Assembly: GCA_021521415.1 (NCBI GenBank)
Contig: JAIQDT010001933.1
Location: 1 to 64,000, forward strand
Source: Bidens hawaiensis
Taxonomy: Eukaryota; Streptophyta; Magnoliopsida; Asterales; Asteraceae
Direction: 5' to 3'
Length of the DNA: 64,000 nucleotides
The position numbers and the translations under genes are program-made. The notes below the pieces were generated by a model. It made no database searches, was not told the origin of the DNA, and worked only from the letters and a program-made list of their open reading frames with translations. This document shows, one piece after another, positions 1-11,091 of the stretch (its first letter is position 1; every line of letters begins with the position of its first letter).

Positions 1-455
1 GTAATTTTGAGTAAAGGAGAATTTCATATTATCCTTAGACCTGAGATGTATACTGGGTCTTGATTTTCACCAAGTATTACACTTTGACTCTCCCCTTTGC
101 TATTCGTAAAAGATGGTACATAAGGATGAGCTCAGGTGGAGTATAAAAGTGATAGTGAGAGGCGTATACAGTCAAGAAGGAATTTGTTCCTCTTATGTGT
201 TGAGAGTTTAGATGTCTAAGGCCTGATAAAGTTGAATTGAAAAGAGAATGATCACCTATGTCTCTTAGATCCAACATGACATCTAGTAACAAAGAGATAT
301 AATGATAGATTCACCTAAATCATATCAAGTAAGGGACTTGAAGGGATGATGTTATTGAATGGCACTTCGTCAAACACATTAGGGGTGGTGAACTGTTGTT
401 AGGCGGTATTCACCACTTGCATTAATTTTCTATGTATCTCGTGCAAGTGGGAGAT
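1..455 (+). mobile_element. 3' end of a Ty1/copia internal region with polypurine tract
   Basis: This stretch lies directly upstream of an LTR. It ends in a purine-rich tract, GTGGGAGAT, at about 447-455, immediately before TGTTGG; that arrangement is typical of Ty1/copia 3' ends. No recognisable pol reading frame survives here. The rest of the element, with gag, pol and the 5' LTR, would lie left of the window. The assignment rests on the polypurine tract and the adjoining LTR, not on protein similarity. Confidence 0.6.
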
Positions 456-1331
456 TGTTGGAATTACGTATGCCCGAGACACGTATTTAGATTAATGTGG
501 CTAACTGTGCTTGATCCAAGTCGGGTCATACCCAATAACGAGCTAGATAGACACCGGATTGTATTTGTTTAAGATATGATCTTTAAACGAATACCGAACA
601 CAAAGTTTAGGAAATCGGTTTTTCTAAAATTGCACTTGAAAGATTAAAATAAATAATTTGGATTATTTATTTATTTATTTATTTAATTATTTAATTGGTT
701 AAATAATTAAGAAAAGATTATAAAATAGTTTTATAATAGTGTAGGCTAGTTTTATATATGTGATATATATAAATATATAAATCAAAAAAAAAAAAAAAAA
801 AAGGAGATGGGTGGCCGGTTTTGGGTGGGACCCATCACCACCCCAACAAGCCAATATGATCAAAGTCTCTTGGTTATATTTTTGGTTAAAATCCCACTAG
901 CCTACACATGCATTGGTGCACCTTTCATTTGATTTTTCAAGTGCAAGAAAACTCCCACTCTCCCTCTCTTTTTCCTCTCGGCCGAAACAAGCAAGGAAGG
1001 AGGGCTCGGGTGCTCGGTTTTCTAGTGTTCTTGTCCTAACACTCATCCGGTGTTGCTCGTGGGTATCACCTCTTGAGGCATCCTACTCTTGGAGGCTAGT
1101 CCATCTTCCTCTTCATATCATCCTACTCTTTTGAGGTAAAAGAGTTATTGTTATTATTAATTTTGTAAGCCTTTTGTTCTTGTAGATTGATCCTATTTCG
1201 GGTTTTAGCCTTGTTACATATTGGTATGTTTCATAAAATTAACAATAGGTTGTTGATATTATCATGCTTCCGTTGCTAGATTAGTAAAAATGTTTCAACT
1301 AATACTCTAAAATAGATACTAAAACCCAACA
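456..1331 (+). repeat. Ty1/copia 3' LTR (876 bp)
   Basis: The segment starts TGTTGG and ends CCAACA, the inverted termini typical of copia LTRs, and follows a polypurine tract. It holds an A-tract at 784-802 and T/A-rich stretches. The polypurine tract lies to the left, so this is the right-hand LTR of a plus-strand element. The five bases after it (CTTTA) would be one TSD copy, but the partner is outside the window. It ends 118 bp before the formin ATG, so it may have displaced that gene's promoter. Confidence 0.75.
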
Positions 1332-2520
1332 CTTTATGCATATGAATTTCAAAAAAATTACTAAACAACAATTATTCTAGAACTTTAATCAATGTCTCCA
1401 TCTGAGATTCTCTTATGCGTCTTATAAACTTTCTTAAATTGCCTTTTAATGATTATATACGGCCTGTATAGCAGGTTAATCATATTACTGTTTGTTTGCG
1501 TTTTAATTGCATGTAATGACTACCATCTTAAACTCAAATCTTGTGCTGAAATTTGCCGGTTGTTAAGATCTGATGAAGTTGGTTACCTGCAGGCAGAACT
1601 CTTATGGGTGAACTGTGGAGCGGAAATGGGTTACTCCATGGAAGATTTCCAAGACCCTCATGTCAAGAAAACCATACTAGACTGCTTAAGAGATAAACGT
1701 GTCGTGTTAACAAGATCCAGAAAAGATAAACTTACTAGAAAGTGGTATGTAGAGTATTTGGTGTCTTTTATACACAAACCAAATGACCCTTCTGGAAGAC
1801 GCAGGTTAGGTGAAACCGTTAGCCAAGGAACAGTTATTGTTGTTGTAGTCATTACTGCAGTTGTCACACTTTGTGTTGCTGGCCTTCTTTTTTACTGTTA
1901 CATTAGGAATTTTGGTGTTGCTGGCACTCAAAATGACGAAAAGACCCTTCTCAGGTCAAGTATGGGCAAGAATTCAACTGGTGGTACATAATAACATAAA
2001 CCATATGCTATTTAGCCTATATTCATTCATACGTGTTTCTATATTGGTTTCTTTTTCTAAGATGGGTCGGGTTAAAACGTTTAGGTGGTTCAAAGAAGTC
2101 GGAAGGTAAAGGTGGAAATATAGAGGAGCAGATGGATGCACAAGTCAATGTTGATACTGGGCCCCACGTGAAGGCGGCTCTGGATCCTAATATGCACCCG
2201 CAGGCTGGAAGGGTGCAATCGTCATTAAGACATACTTTGAAGCCGAGAGCTGCAAGGGCAGAATCGTCTTTACGCCCTACTCGAAAGATGGAAATTTCTG
2301 TTCGGCCTTCGGGTGGAAAGACCGACTCTCATGTCGAAGGGGCAGAATCGTCTCCACTGCAACCGCCAGTCAATGTCGGTGTTTCTCCCGTTTCTTCTCC
2401 CGCTGCCGCTGCTGCCACCACCACAGCGGCTCCTATTTCTCCTGCCATTGTTCCCCAAACTTTATCTCCGTTAGCCGCCGCCCCTTCCACCCCCAACCCA
2501 CCGCCTCAAGTTGCACCTCC

Positions 2521-2665
2521 AGCGCCACAAACAGCAACTCAACCACCTCCTGTGTCACAAACAGCAACTCAACCAACTCCAATGCCACAAACAGCAACTC
2601 AACCACCTCCTGTGTCACAAACAGCAGCTCAACCAACTCCAGTGCCAGAAACAGCAACGCAACCA
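2521..2665 (+). repeat. in-frame 30-bp minisatellite in the formin FH1 region
   Basis: About four and a half copies of a 30-bp unit alternate in two versions, giving a 60-bp higher-order period. They encode decapeptides of the type TATQPPPVSQ and TATQPTPMPQ. The repeat lies just before the polyproline runs (PPPPPP) that would bind profilin. All copies stay in frame, so the array probably arose while the gene was still coding. Confidence 0.85.
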
Positions 2666-3535
2666 CCATCAACACCTACTAGAGGAGCACCACCGCCACC
2701 GCCACCTACTGGAAGAGGAGCACCGCCTCCGCCACCACCAAAACCTGGAGGAAATATAAGTGGGCCCGGCCCCCCACCGCCACCTCGACAACTGGGTGCA
2801 AGCATCAGACCACCACGTCGTGCAGGTGCAGGTCCCGATCCAGCTGAGGCTTCTAAAGCTCGGTTAAAACCGTTCTTCTGGGATAAAGTTATGGCTAAAC
2901 CCGATCAACAAATGGTTTGGGATAAGATTAAATCAGGATCATTTCAGTAAGTTGTTTTCTTCTCACTGTTTTAAAAATCTAATCATCTTTATGTAAACTT
3001 GGTTATATTAAGAAATCTCATAATAATCTCTAGGTTTAATGAAGAAATGATTGAAAGTTTATTTGGTTATCAAGCACCGGGAAAAGACAATCAAGACACA
3101 AAAACCGCTCCAGCAAAAGAACAACAAACACATTTTGTTAAAATAATCGATCCAAAGAAAGCACAAAACTTGTCTATACTTTTAAAAGCTTTAAATGTGA
3201 CCACAGAAGAAGTTACTGCTGCACTTATAGAAGGTAATTATTTCTCTCTTTACAATACTGTTGGATAAAGATTTTAAATTTATTGCTAATTTTGATCAGG
3301 AAATGAGCTGCCTATAGAAATAGTTCAAACTTAGCTAAAAATGGCTCCAACCATTGAAGAAGAACTGAAACTAAGGCTGTATGGTGGGGATCTTAGTAGG
3401 CTTGGACCGGCGGAAAGATTTTTGAAAGCACTGGTTGAAATACCTTTTGCTTTTAAAAGGCTTGAATCTCTGTTGTTCATGTGCACACTTCAAGATGAGG
3501 AAGAAAATATTAAAGAATCATTTGAAACTTTAGAG

Positions 3536-4393
3536 GTTAGACTTCGATTATTATAGCTGTCCGAGTGTCGGTTTCAATCTGGTCAAACAGGTTGAGTCAC
3601 CTGTCAATCATAATGGGTCGTGTAACTAAGTTTGACCAGTTACTTAAGTACTTAACCCAACTGAGCACTCCTTTCCACCTCTGTAGTGTAGGAGTCTTTC
3701 GTGTTGGGTTGATGAGTTGGCTGGTTGAATTCTTCAACCTGTGCCGGACCCAACACATATATTTATTTGTGTTGTATCAAACCTACCTAAACTCTTGTCA
3801 TGTTCCAGGTTGACCGGTTTATTGTTCATATGTTAATTTGAGTAAACACCTAGTGAACTGGTAACAAATTATTAAGCAATCAATTCCTCCATATCAATGA
3901 CACGTTTTTTTCTAACTGGTGTCGTAATAATTGTGTTTTGTTTTTATATCTCTGATGAATAAAGTTTTTGTAAGTTAAGAGTTGATAAAGATTTCAAAAT
4001 AGAAAAGTAAATTAAGTTTTGAAAATTAATAGTTGAACGGAAAAACTGAATTAAAAAATTAGATTTTAAATTTTAACTCTTTTAAATAATTCCATCTTAA
4101 ATTCAACTATAATTCTGTCAAGAACACTTCAACGAGTTGACTCGCTTATGAAACCTGACGGGGGTGGGTTGACCTATCTTATGGATTCCGAAGTCCAAAT
4201 ATAATTCTTTTTAGAAACCTTAAACAGGTTAAATCATTTATTAAACGTGTCGTGTGTGGGTTGACCCTTATGGGTTCTAAAATCCAGATATAATTCTTTT
4301 TAGAACCCTTAAACGGGTTAACTCAATTATTAAACGTGTTATGTGTGGGCTTATTTATCTTAAAAGTTGGTTGGCCCTACGCCCCTACTTTTA
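3536..4393. other. non-coding stretch replacing a formin exon
   Basis: This 858-bp stretch lies where an intron, the central FH2 exon and another intron are expected. I see no reading frame with the GNRMNDG or GGAQAFKLDTL signatures on the plus strand. It is AT-rich with scattered GGTTGAC / GGGTTGACC words and contains the short tandem repeat at 4163-4361. Confidence 0.7.
4163..4361. repeat. about 90-bp tandem repeat (two full copies plus a partial)
   Basis: Units begin GTGGGTTGACC at about 4163 and GTGTGGGTTGACCC at 4254, with a truncated third at about 4342. Shared words include ATATAATTCTTTTTAGAA and TTATTAAACGTGT. The copies have diverged by scattered substitutions. The array lies in the formin region that has lost its exon. 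Confidence 0.8.
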
Positions 4394-5041
4394 AGAGGCG
4401 AAGGCATACGCGCAGTCCAAGCCGCCAAAGAGGGAAACAAAACCATCCCCAACATAGAAACCAAAGATCTAGATCCTTCCAATCCAGAAACAGAAGAACA
4501 TTATTGCAGACTCGGGCTTGAGGTGGTCTCAGGTTTAAGTGATGAGCTTGAGAATGTAACAAAAGCAGCCATTATCGATGCAGACTCGTTAACAAGTTCT
4601 GTTTCTAAACTTGGAAGCGGGCTCATTAAGGCCCGTGAATCATTAAACATGGATATGAAGAACCTTGAACTGCAATCAGATGATGCAGAAGGCGATGAGT
4701 TTTGGATGATTTTAACTGCTTTTGTGGAGACTGCTGAGAAGGATGTTACATGGATGCAAGAAGAAGAAAAGAGGATAATGGCTCTGATTAAAAGTACAGC
4801 AGATTACTTTCATGGAAACTGTGGGAAAGATGAAGGGTTGAGATTGTTTACAGTTGTAAGAGATTTTTTGATTATTTTAGAAAAGGTTGTTAAAGAGGTT
4901 CAAGCTGCCCCAATCAAGCCACCAAAGAAGAAAGATTTAAGCGGAATCGATCAGAAAGATGTTGATTTGCAACTGGATCAAGCAGCAAGTGGCGATACAA
5001 TGCCGCCATTGCCGCCCATCCCAACACGGACAGCAGAGTAG

Positions 5042-5285
5042 GTTTGACTGAATCAAATTATGTAAACATCTATCTTGGATTCAACAGCGAGTTTTCATTG
5101 AATTTAATAGTTATAGACATATAATTTAGTTGAAACCCTGGACATAATTAACTACTAAAAACACAGATTCAATACCAAAAACTAAGATCAAAACAAACCC
5201 TAATTCAAAACATACGCCTTCCTCCAAATCTAATTTCAAATGAGCTCTCCGTGTCGTCGAACTTGAAATATATATATACAGAACT
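5042..5285. other. duplicated formin/H2A junction, degenerate H2A tail
   Basis: The sequence from the formin stop parallels that after the second copy (6260-6490), with shared words such as TTTTCATTGAATTTAATAG and TTATAGACATA. It ends with a degenerate version of the H2A 3' end (CGCCTTCCTCCAAATCTAAT, and CGAACTTGAAA compared with CGACTTCGAA). This shows that the duplicated unit ran from formin intron 2 into the last exon of the neighbouring H2A gene. Confidence 0.75.
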
Positions 5286-6260
5286 GGCATAATAATCACT
5301 AGGTTTAATGAGAAGATGATTGAGAGTTTATTAGGCTATCAAGCACCTGGAAAAGACGAAGATCAAGACATAAAAACCGCTGCAGCAAGATAACAGCAAA
5401 CACATTTTGTTAAAATAACTATGCAATGAAAGCATAAAACTTGACTTCTTTCAAAAGCTTTAAATGTTACCACATGAGAAGTTTCTGCTGCACTTATAGA
5501 AGGTAATTATTTCCCTCTTTACAATATTGTTGGATAAAGATATAAAATTTATTGCTGATTTTGAACAGGAATTGAGCTGCCAATAGAAATAGTTCAAGCT
5601 TTGCTGAAAATGGCGCCAATTAGTGAAGAACTGAAACTAAGGTTGTATGGTGGGAATCTTTGACCTTTTGTAGGCTTATGAAAGCTTTTGCAGAAATACC
5701 TCATGCGTTTAAAAGGCCTGAGTCGTCATTGTTCATGTGTAAAACCTCAAGATGAGGAAGGTATTAGCTACTTAAAGAATCATTTGAAACTCTAGGTTAG
5801 ACTTCACAGTTACTATTGTTCTGTTTCAACCCGGTTAAACAAGTCGATTCACAGCTCAGTTGGGACGAGTCTTTTATAATACTTACATGTTACTTAATCC
5901 AACTGGCCCGACCTTCACGCCTTTGCAGTCTAGATGTGTCAAGTATTACAGGTCTGCGGGTTACCAACAAATATTTATCCGTGTCATGTGTAGTTCATGT
6001 CCTGTTTTGGAACTGCAATCAGATGATGCAGAAGGTGAAGAAAACAGGTTAACAGTTCTGATAAAAGCTCAGCGGAATATTTTCATGGGAAAGATTAAGG
6101 ATTGAGAATACTTTGGTTGTGAGAGATTATCTTAGAAAAAATTCAGGCTGCTCCAATTAAGCCACCAAAGCAAAAATTACAAGAGGCGGTACAGATAAAA
6201 AAAGATGATAACTTGCAACTGGATCAAGTAGCAAACAACCGTTCAACAACATAAGTGGAG
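5286..6260 (+). pseudogene. duplicate of the formin 3' half, heavily decayed
   Basis: Homology to the first formin copy resumes at the end of intron 2 (CATAATAATCACTAG, compared with 3019-3033). It covers exon 3 (GAGAAGATGATTGAGAG, 5309 on), exon 4 (from about 5570) and part of the last exon (GGAACTGCAATCAGATGATG, 6008 on). The copy has an early in-frame TAA (about 5390), small indels and a stop where the parent reads GGDLS. The segment matching about 3805-4660 of the first copy is deleted. At the site of the parent's nonsense codon this copy reads TTG CTG, so that nonsense arose after the duplication. Confidence 0.85.
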
Positions 6261-6459
6261 TAGGTTTGATTAAATAACATTATGTAAACTTCAATCTTGA
6301 ATTCAACACAAAGATGATTTTCATTGAATTTAATAGTTATAGACATAATCTAGCCGAAACCCTAACTACAATAACTACTAAAAAACACAGACTCAGTGCC
6401 CAAAAACAAGATCACAACCACCCCTAAATTTCAAAACACAAGCCTTCTTCCAAATCCCT

Positions 6460-6980
6460 CTATTCATCATCAGCAGCAGCCGACTTCGAAGACCCAGCCG
6501 CCTTCTTCGGCAACAACAGGTTATGAATGTTCGGCATCACACCGCCATTAGCAATGGTGACATCACCAAGCAGCTTACTGAGCTCTTCATCATTTCTAAC
6601 CGCCAATTGAATATGTCTCGGCACAATTCTAGTCTTCTTGTTATCCCTCGCAGCATTTCCAGCCAATTCAAGCACCTGAAAGAAATCAATTTCACAATTA
6701 ATAAAAAAAACCTAATTTAACCAAACCCTAGAAACCCTAATTGAAAATTTTCAATTAACGAGATGTGGAGAGTGAAAATGAAGCTTACTTCGGCGGCAAG
6801 GTATTCAAGCACGGCGGCGAGGTAGACCGGCGCGCCGGCGCCGACACGCTCGGCGTACTTGCCGGCTTTCAAGAACCGAGCGATACGGCCGACGGGAAAC
6901 TGAAGACCGGCTTTGCTACTCCGTGAAGTGGCCTTCTTGGCGACTCCTGAGGATGCTAGGGTTTTGCCTCTTCCGGCCAT
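6460..6980 (-). CDS. histone H2A, canonical type, two exons
   Basis: Core histone that dimerises with H2B in the nucleosome. On the minus strand exon 1 is 6980-6789 (64 codons), the intron is 6788-6676 (GTAAGC to TTTCAG) and exon 2 is 6675-6460. Together they encode 135 aa. The N-terminus [12 protein letters not shown], the [14 protein letters not shown] helix region, the acidic-patch helix ([20 protein letters not shown]) and the docking-domain motif [10 protein letters not shown] are all present. The C-terminal tail [13 protein letters not shown] lacks both SQEF (H2A.X) and SPKK (H2A.W), so this is a replicative-type H2A. The single intron after LAAE is common in plant H2A genes. The reading frame is intact and probably functional. 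Its 3' end was copied into the formin duplication upstream. Confidence 0.96.
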
Positions 6981-6989
6981 TGGTTGATT

Positions 6990-7150
6990 CCGATAAACGG
7001 AGAAAATAGGGTAATAATAAGAGATGGGTAAAGGTGGATGTGGAGAATTAATAAAGGGTTTGGTTTGTATATATAGTAGTTTGAGGGAGGTGTTTTGGCC
7101 AATAGGAATGAAGTGGGCGGATCGTGGATTATGGCCGTTGGATGGAGTTA
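6990..7150 (-). promoter_or_regulatory. H2A promoter: TATA box, CCAAT box, MSA-like and Oct-like elements
   Basis: Reading the minus strand upstream of the H2A ATG: a TATA box lies at about 7069-7076 (CTATATATA), roughly 90 bp from the ATG. A CCAAT-type box reads CCTATTGGCC (about 7098-7107). GATCCGCC (about 7116-7123) is one base off the plant histone Oct motif GATCCGCG. TCCAACGGCCA (7132-7142) fits the M-phase-specific activator consensus YCYAACGGYYA. The motifs are seen directly; cell-cycle control is inferred. Confidence 0.6.
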
Positions 7151-7209
7151 GATCTGCGTTGGAGATTGGTTTGCTTTTGTTGTCTTCTTTCTCCGTGAAT
7201 ATATAATAT

Positions 7210-8100
7210 ATAATTATTATTAAATTAAATATTAATTTATTTGTCTGACAGTTAATTTAAATTATTTATTTATTAGTTGAAAATTCCATGATGAAATTTA
7301 TCATAGACGAGAAAAGGTTGATCCAGAAGAAACTAAAATCAACTTAAGCTCGCAATTAAAATTAGTTCATCGAAAAAAAACCCTAATGTAGAGGAAAGTT
7401 GATTTAGAAGAAGCTCAAATGTTGATTCAAGAGTTTGTTAGATTTAAGGATTTGTTTATAACTAACTAGGTTATACGGGCCGAATATTTAAGACTTTTAA
7501 TTTGGTTTCCAAGCATCCTTTAACCGCAATGCAAGTTTTTGATAAAAGTCAAATTTGGTTACTGAAATGGTTCATTTCTAGATGTGGGTCAAACATGTTT
7601 TGTTGACCTACCAAGTGCAAACTCAAAGTTTTCTTGAACATCTACAATATAAGTTTTCTAAGACCTTTCTACAAAAAGAATATACGCAAACTGATCAAGA
7701 GCAACACCTGATCAAAATATAAAGTCTTATAATAAAATAAAGGCGGTGTCACCACCTCTTGGACCAAAACGCCCACGCTAACAGGCACATGAAGGGCACC
7801 TCCTTTCACTAGCTGCAGTTTTCAAAAACTTGTTGATGCTTAGGGACTGCAAACATGGAAACAAAATTAACATATGCACCAAAGGTGAGTACACAGGTTG
7901 AGCCATTTTAATTATATATGTCATAAGTTTTTAAAAGTATCGTGCATCACATAAACGAGGACAAAAAATAGCCTATAAATATTCAATAAAAACATAGTTT
8001 TTACATTAAAGTTTAATGCGCTATTTACATTAAAGTCAGTTTCAGCAATTAAGTAACATCATTAAAATTCAATCGTCACATGAAACAACACATCTGACAT
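7210..8100. other. intergenic, AT-rich, nothing recognised
   Basis: There is no long ORF, no RNA gene and no terminal repeat that I can pair. Isolated AAACCCTAA-like words occur. Probably old decayed repeat or spacer DNA. Confidence 0.5.
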
Positions 8101-8103
8101 GAT

Positions 8104-8600
8104 ATTTGTAACATACCCAAAATTTCGATCCAAATTTTTACAACTTAGAAAAGTTGAGGGATCAAAAATAATCTCAAGATAAGTAATGAGAAAATATTAA
8201 ATAAGGAATTATGAGAAAAATAAGGAAATAAAAATATTTCATAAGTTAAGTTTACTTACATGAAAAAAAATTCCATCCCACATTGGAAGATGTAAGAAAG
8301 TGGAAGCATTCCGCTGATGTATAAATAAGAAATATGAAATCCATCCCACATGGAAAATGGTAAAGAAATGGAAACTCTTTATAAGGAAGAGATTTTTCAT
8401 TGTAATATTCTTTTATGAATACCATGCACTAAGTGGTCCTAGCGGAGGGTGTGTAGCACCCAACGCGCTCGGGCTTGGGCGACGGCGAGGGGCGTTGGGC
8501 GCAATGTGGCGATTTGATGGCGCACTTCGCACGCACGCATCGCCGCGAGCCGCTTTAAGAGCCGCCTTAGTATTTTTGGACAACGAGAATTAGACCAGAA
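8104..8600. repeat. LTR-like repeat fragment with a GC-rich core
   Basis: TTTGTAACATACCCAAAATT near 8107 and two TCCCACATTGG / ATCCCACATGG words followed by TATAAATAAG-like text resemble plant LTR promoter blocks. A sharply GC-rich block (about 8440-8565: CACCCAACGCGCTCGGGC onward) stands out from the surrounding AT-rich DNA. No complete termini or TSD were found, so the class is uncertain. Confidence 0.4.
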
Positions 8601-8638
8601 GTGACAAGCTACAAAAGATAAAGGACTGAAAACGAAAA

Positions 8639-9690
8639 TGTTTTGGACAAAAATCTACTAAGGATCAAGTATCCAAATCTGTTATGTGAGGTAAGGTGCT
8701 GACTTGATAATGACAATTGTATAAGCATGAGATTAATGAACACAAAGGTTTGATCACGAGGGAAAAAGCCCTTAACCAAGATAGTCTTACTTCGGTCAAA
8801 ACTTATCGAGATAATCTTTGAAGAAATGACGTCGGTCAAGGATTAATAAGCTAATCTTTGGTCAAGTCACTTCACTCAAGGATCAACAAGGTAACCTTTG
8901 GTCGATGAGTATATGATTATCGTGGTCTCCGGCACAAAAAACCCCCGGACGGTGAAAACTATCACCGTTGACTATATTAATAAACAAAAGGTGGTTACAA
9001 ATGCGGTGGAGTTGTTGATCAACGATTACAAACGAGCTAAGTGTGTGTGAGATTACAGAGAATTTGTGAGCTAAAATCTGCAGTAGTAAAGCTAGTGAAC
9101 CGTGTGTGTCCTAGGGTTGATCACAACTCAAATATTTATAAAGGAAAAATAAAATAACTAACTAACAATAACTCCTAAAAATCCGCAAGTCCTCCACTAG
9201 CCACTCCCATCACTTTGACCACGTGCCATAGAAGTCCAGTAGCGAAATAAGTGGAAGAATAAGTCTAGGAGCCGTTAATGTTGATAAATATCAACATTCA
9301 TATGAGAACCAACCGTTAACAGCACCAAATACCGAGGATCCATAATCCTGACATAGCTCTGAAACTCTTTAGAAGGATAATTGATCCAGACACGTCTTCA
9401 AGAATAACATATCCTCAGTACTCAGTTATTTGTGACACAACAAGAAGTCCTATAAATCCACCACTTCTCCCACTAAACGTGTTACAACCATTTGACCACG
9501 TGTTTGACAAGTTCAATAGCGAGATATCCGGTGGAATAAGTCTTGGAGCCGTTATACTTATTAAATAACAACCTACACACAAGAAACAATTGTTATTAAT
9601 ACCAAGTACTGAGGACCACTGATCCTGACAGGATCTGTCTAAGGATAACTGATCCAAGAACATATGTCAGGATAAGTATTCACAGTGTCA
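8639..9690 (-). repeat. solo LTR of a Tat-type Ty3/gypsy family, internally duplicated
   Basis: Read on the minus strand it starts TGACACTGTGAATAC (plus 9690) and ends CAAAACA (plus 8639). It aligns with the 5' LTR of the element at 57.9-59.8 kb: shared blocks include ATCTCGCTATTG, the GTGGTCAA region, TTTTTGTGCCGG and TTTTTGWCCAAAACA. Its U3 part is present twice, at about 9190-9400 and 9430-9690 (AGTCCTCCACTAG and AGTCCTATAAATCCACCAC; CCACGTG; GGAGCCGTTA). No matching 5-bp TSD was found (GAAAA against AATTT). No internal domain is attached. Confidence 0.7.
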
Positions 9691-11090
9691 AATTTCCGTG
9701 TCCTAAAAACGAGGGTGTTATGTACGTAGTAATATTCATGTTTCAAATGATTAAACCGTTACACTTGAGTCGTACATAAAAGCATACCACTTACCATCAA
9801 CTTCTTTCTATCAAAAGCAAATTTAAACTTGACATTTGGCACTAGTGCTTTAACTTTACTATATAACAAATCAAGAAAAATAATTGATAAATGACAATAT
9901 AAACATTTATTATCTATATACCAAAAAAAACATATTGATGGAAATACTAAGAAAAACTTTATGAACAATAATGACAACCAAACCACATGGATGATTTGGT
10001 AAACTTTCTCTAAAAATTATAGTATTATGATCTTCTATTTAGGATATTTTAGTAATTTTATGTTACTCTAACAGAAATAATTAACGAAGTTAATGAATAT
10101 GACTGAAATAACAAGAAAAATAAACCATGATAATGATAGTGCTAAAAGAAAACACTTTTTGAATGAAAATGATAAAAGAGACCAAACCCCAAAGACAATT
10201 AGTACAATTTACTTTATAAATTTATAGTGTAATTAGTTTTTATTTAGGGTATTTTAGGAACTTTACTTTAACTTAACATAATTAATTAGCGAAGTTTAGT
10301 GAATTGGACTAAAATAACAAGAAATAAAACCATGATGATGTAAGTAATAAAAAAACTTTTCAGACGTGTTAGAAATAGTTACCAAACCACATGAATGATT
10401 TTGAGAGCTTAATCACATATACAAGACAATGTGAAATTTGTTAATAATTTTTAAACTATCAAGGTAAGAACTTACATGAGATTATGGATGAGCAAGTGGT
10501 ACCGTATATTGGTATCAAAATGAGCATTTTGTTACTGATACCAAAGTTTTAAATAAATCAGTATCGAGAAGTCAGTATTAGTGGCGATATTTATCGCATT
10601 TTTGTCTACGATACCAAAACCAAATTTTCAAAATATTTTACCAAGCTCATCCTTACTCATTAATACACCTAATAAATAAACATATTTGTAATTCTCATGT
10701 AAATATTCTTATAAAATAATTATCTTAGGATAACCCTATAATCTATATTATATGTATATTAAAACAAGATTTATTTCTATAAATAACATGGATTCACATA
10801 ATTTTTTGTTTATAAAATAATTTAAAATTAAACTAAATAATTTTTTTCATAAATAACATGAATTATCATAATATATTTCCAACAAAATAATTCAAAGTTA
10901 AATTAAATAACACTCAACTTCTAGAATTTCTCTTTAATATAATAAATCAAAATTAAATTAAAATAACAACTTTCATCGGTTAAGTCGATTCCAAATACAC
11001 TTCACACCAATTTTAGGCCAAACCTTAATTTTCACAACACACTATCTCCGCCTTCTTTACTTTTTGTTCTCTCCATCAAAAAACATTTAG
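9691..11090. other. intergenic, AT-rich, with an imperfect direct repeat
   Basis: No gene was found. Two diverged copies of about 200 bp lie at about 9975-10170 and 10190-10400. They share ACCAAACCACATG, GGNTATTTTAG, TAACAAGAAA and AAACCATGAT. A fragment at about 10490-10640 has ATGGATGAGCAAG near its left side and CAAGCTCATCCTTA near its right side. It resembles the small GGTACC-rich MITE at 53208, but I could not find a TSD. Confidence 0.5.
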
Positions 11091-11091
11091 C

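Larger units (their letters stand above)
1449..5041 (+). pseudogene. FH: group I formin, decayed copy (nonsense codon, missing FH2 exon)
   Basis: Group I formins are membrane-anchored actin nucleators. Likely exons are 1449-1959, 2085-2946, 3034-3233, 3300-3535 and about 4394-5041. Exon 1 gives an N-terminal hydrophobic signal-like stretch (about residues 8-22), an extracellular part, and a membrane segment (GTVIVVVVITAVV onward). Exon 2 holds the proline-rich FH1 region and the FH2 start (LKPFFWDKV). Exons 3 and 4 continue FH2, and the last exon has the FH2 C-terminal part (FHGNCGKDEGLRLFTVVRDF). Two defects are seen. Codon 3332-3334 is TAG where the family has Leu; the downstream duplicate still has TTG. 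Nothing between 3536 and 4393 encodes the most conserved FH2 block, the GN-x-MNDG / lasso-linker exon of about 65 residues. The splice sites are otherwise plausible. I call it a pseudogene. Confidence 0.85.

Noticed and set aside
913..1134. 73-aa ORF inside the copia LTR
   Set aside because: LTRs are non-coding and the sequence has no known similarity.
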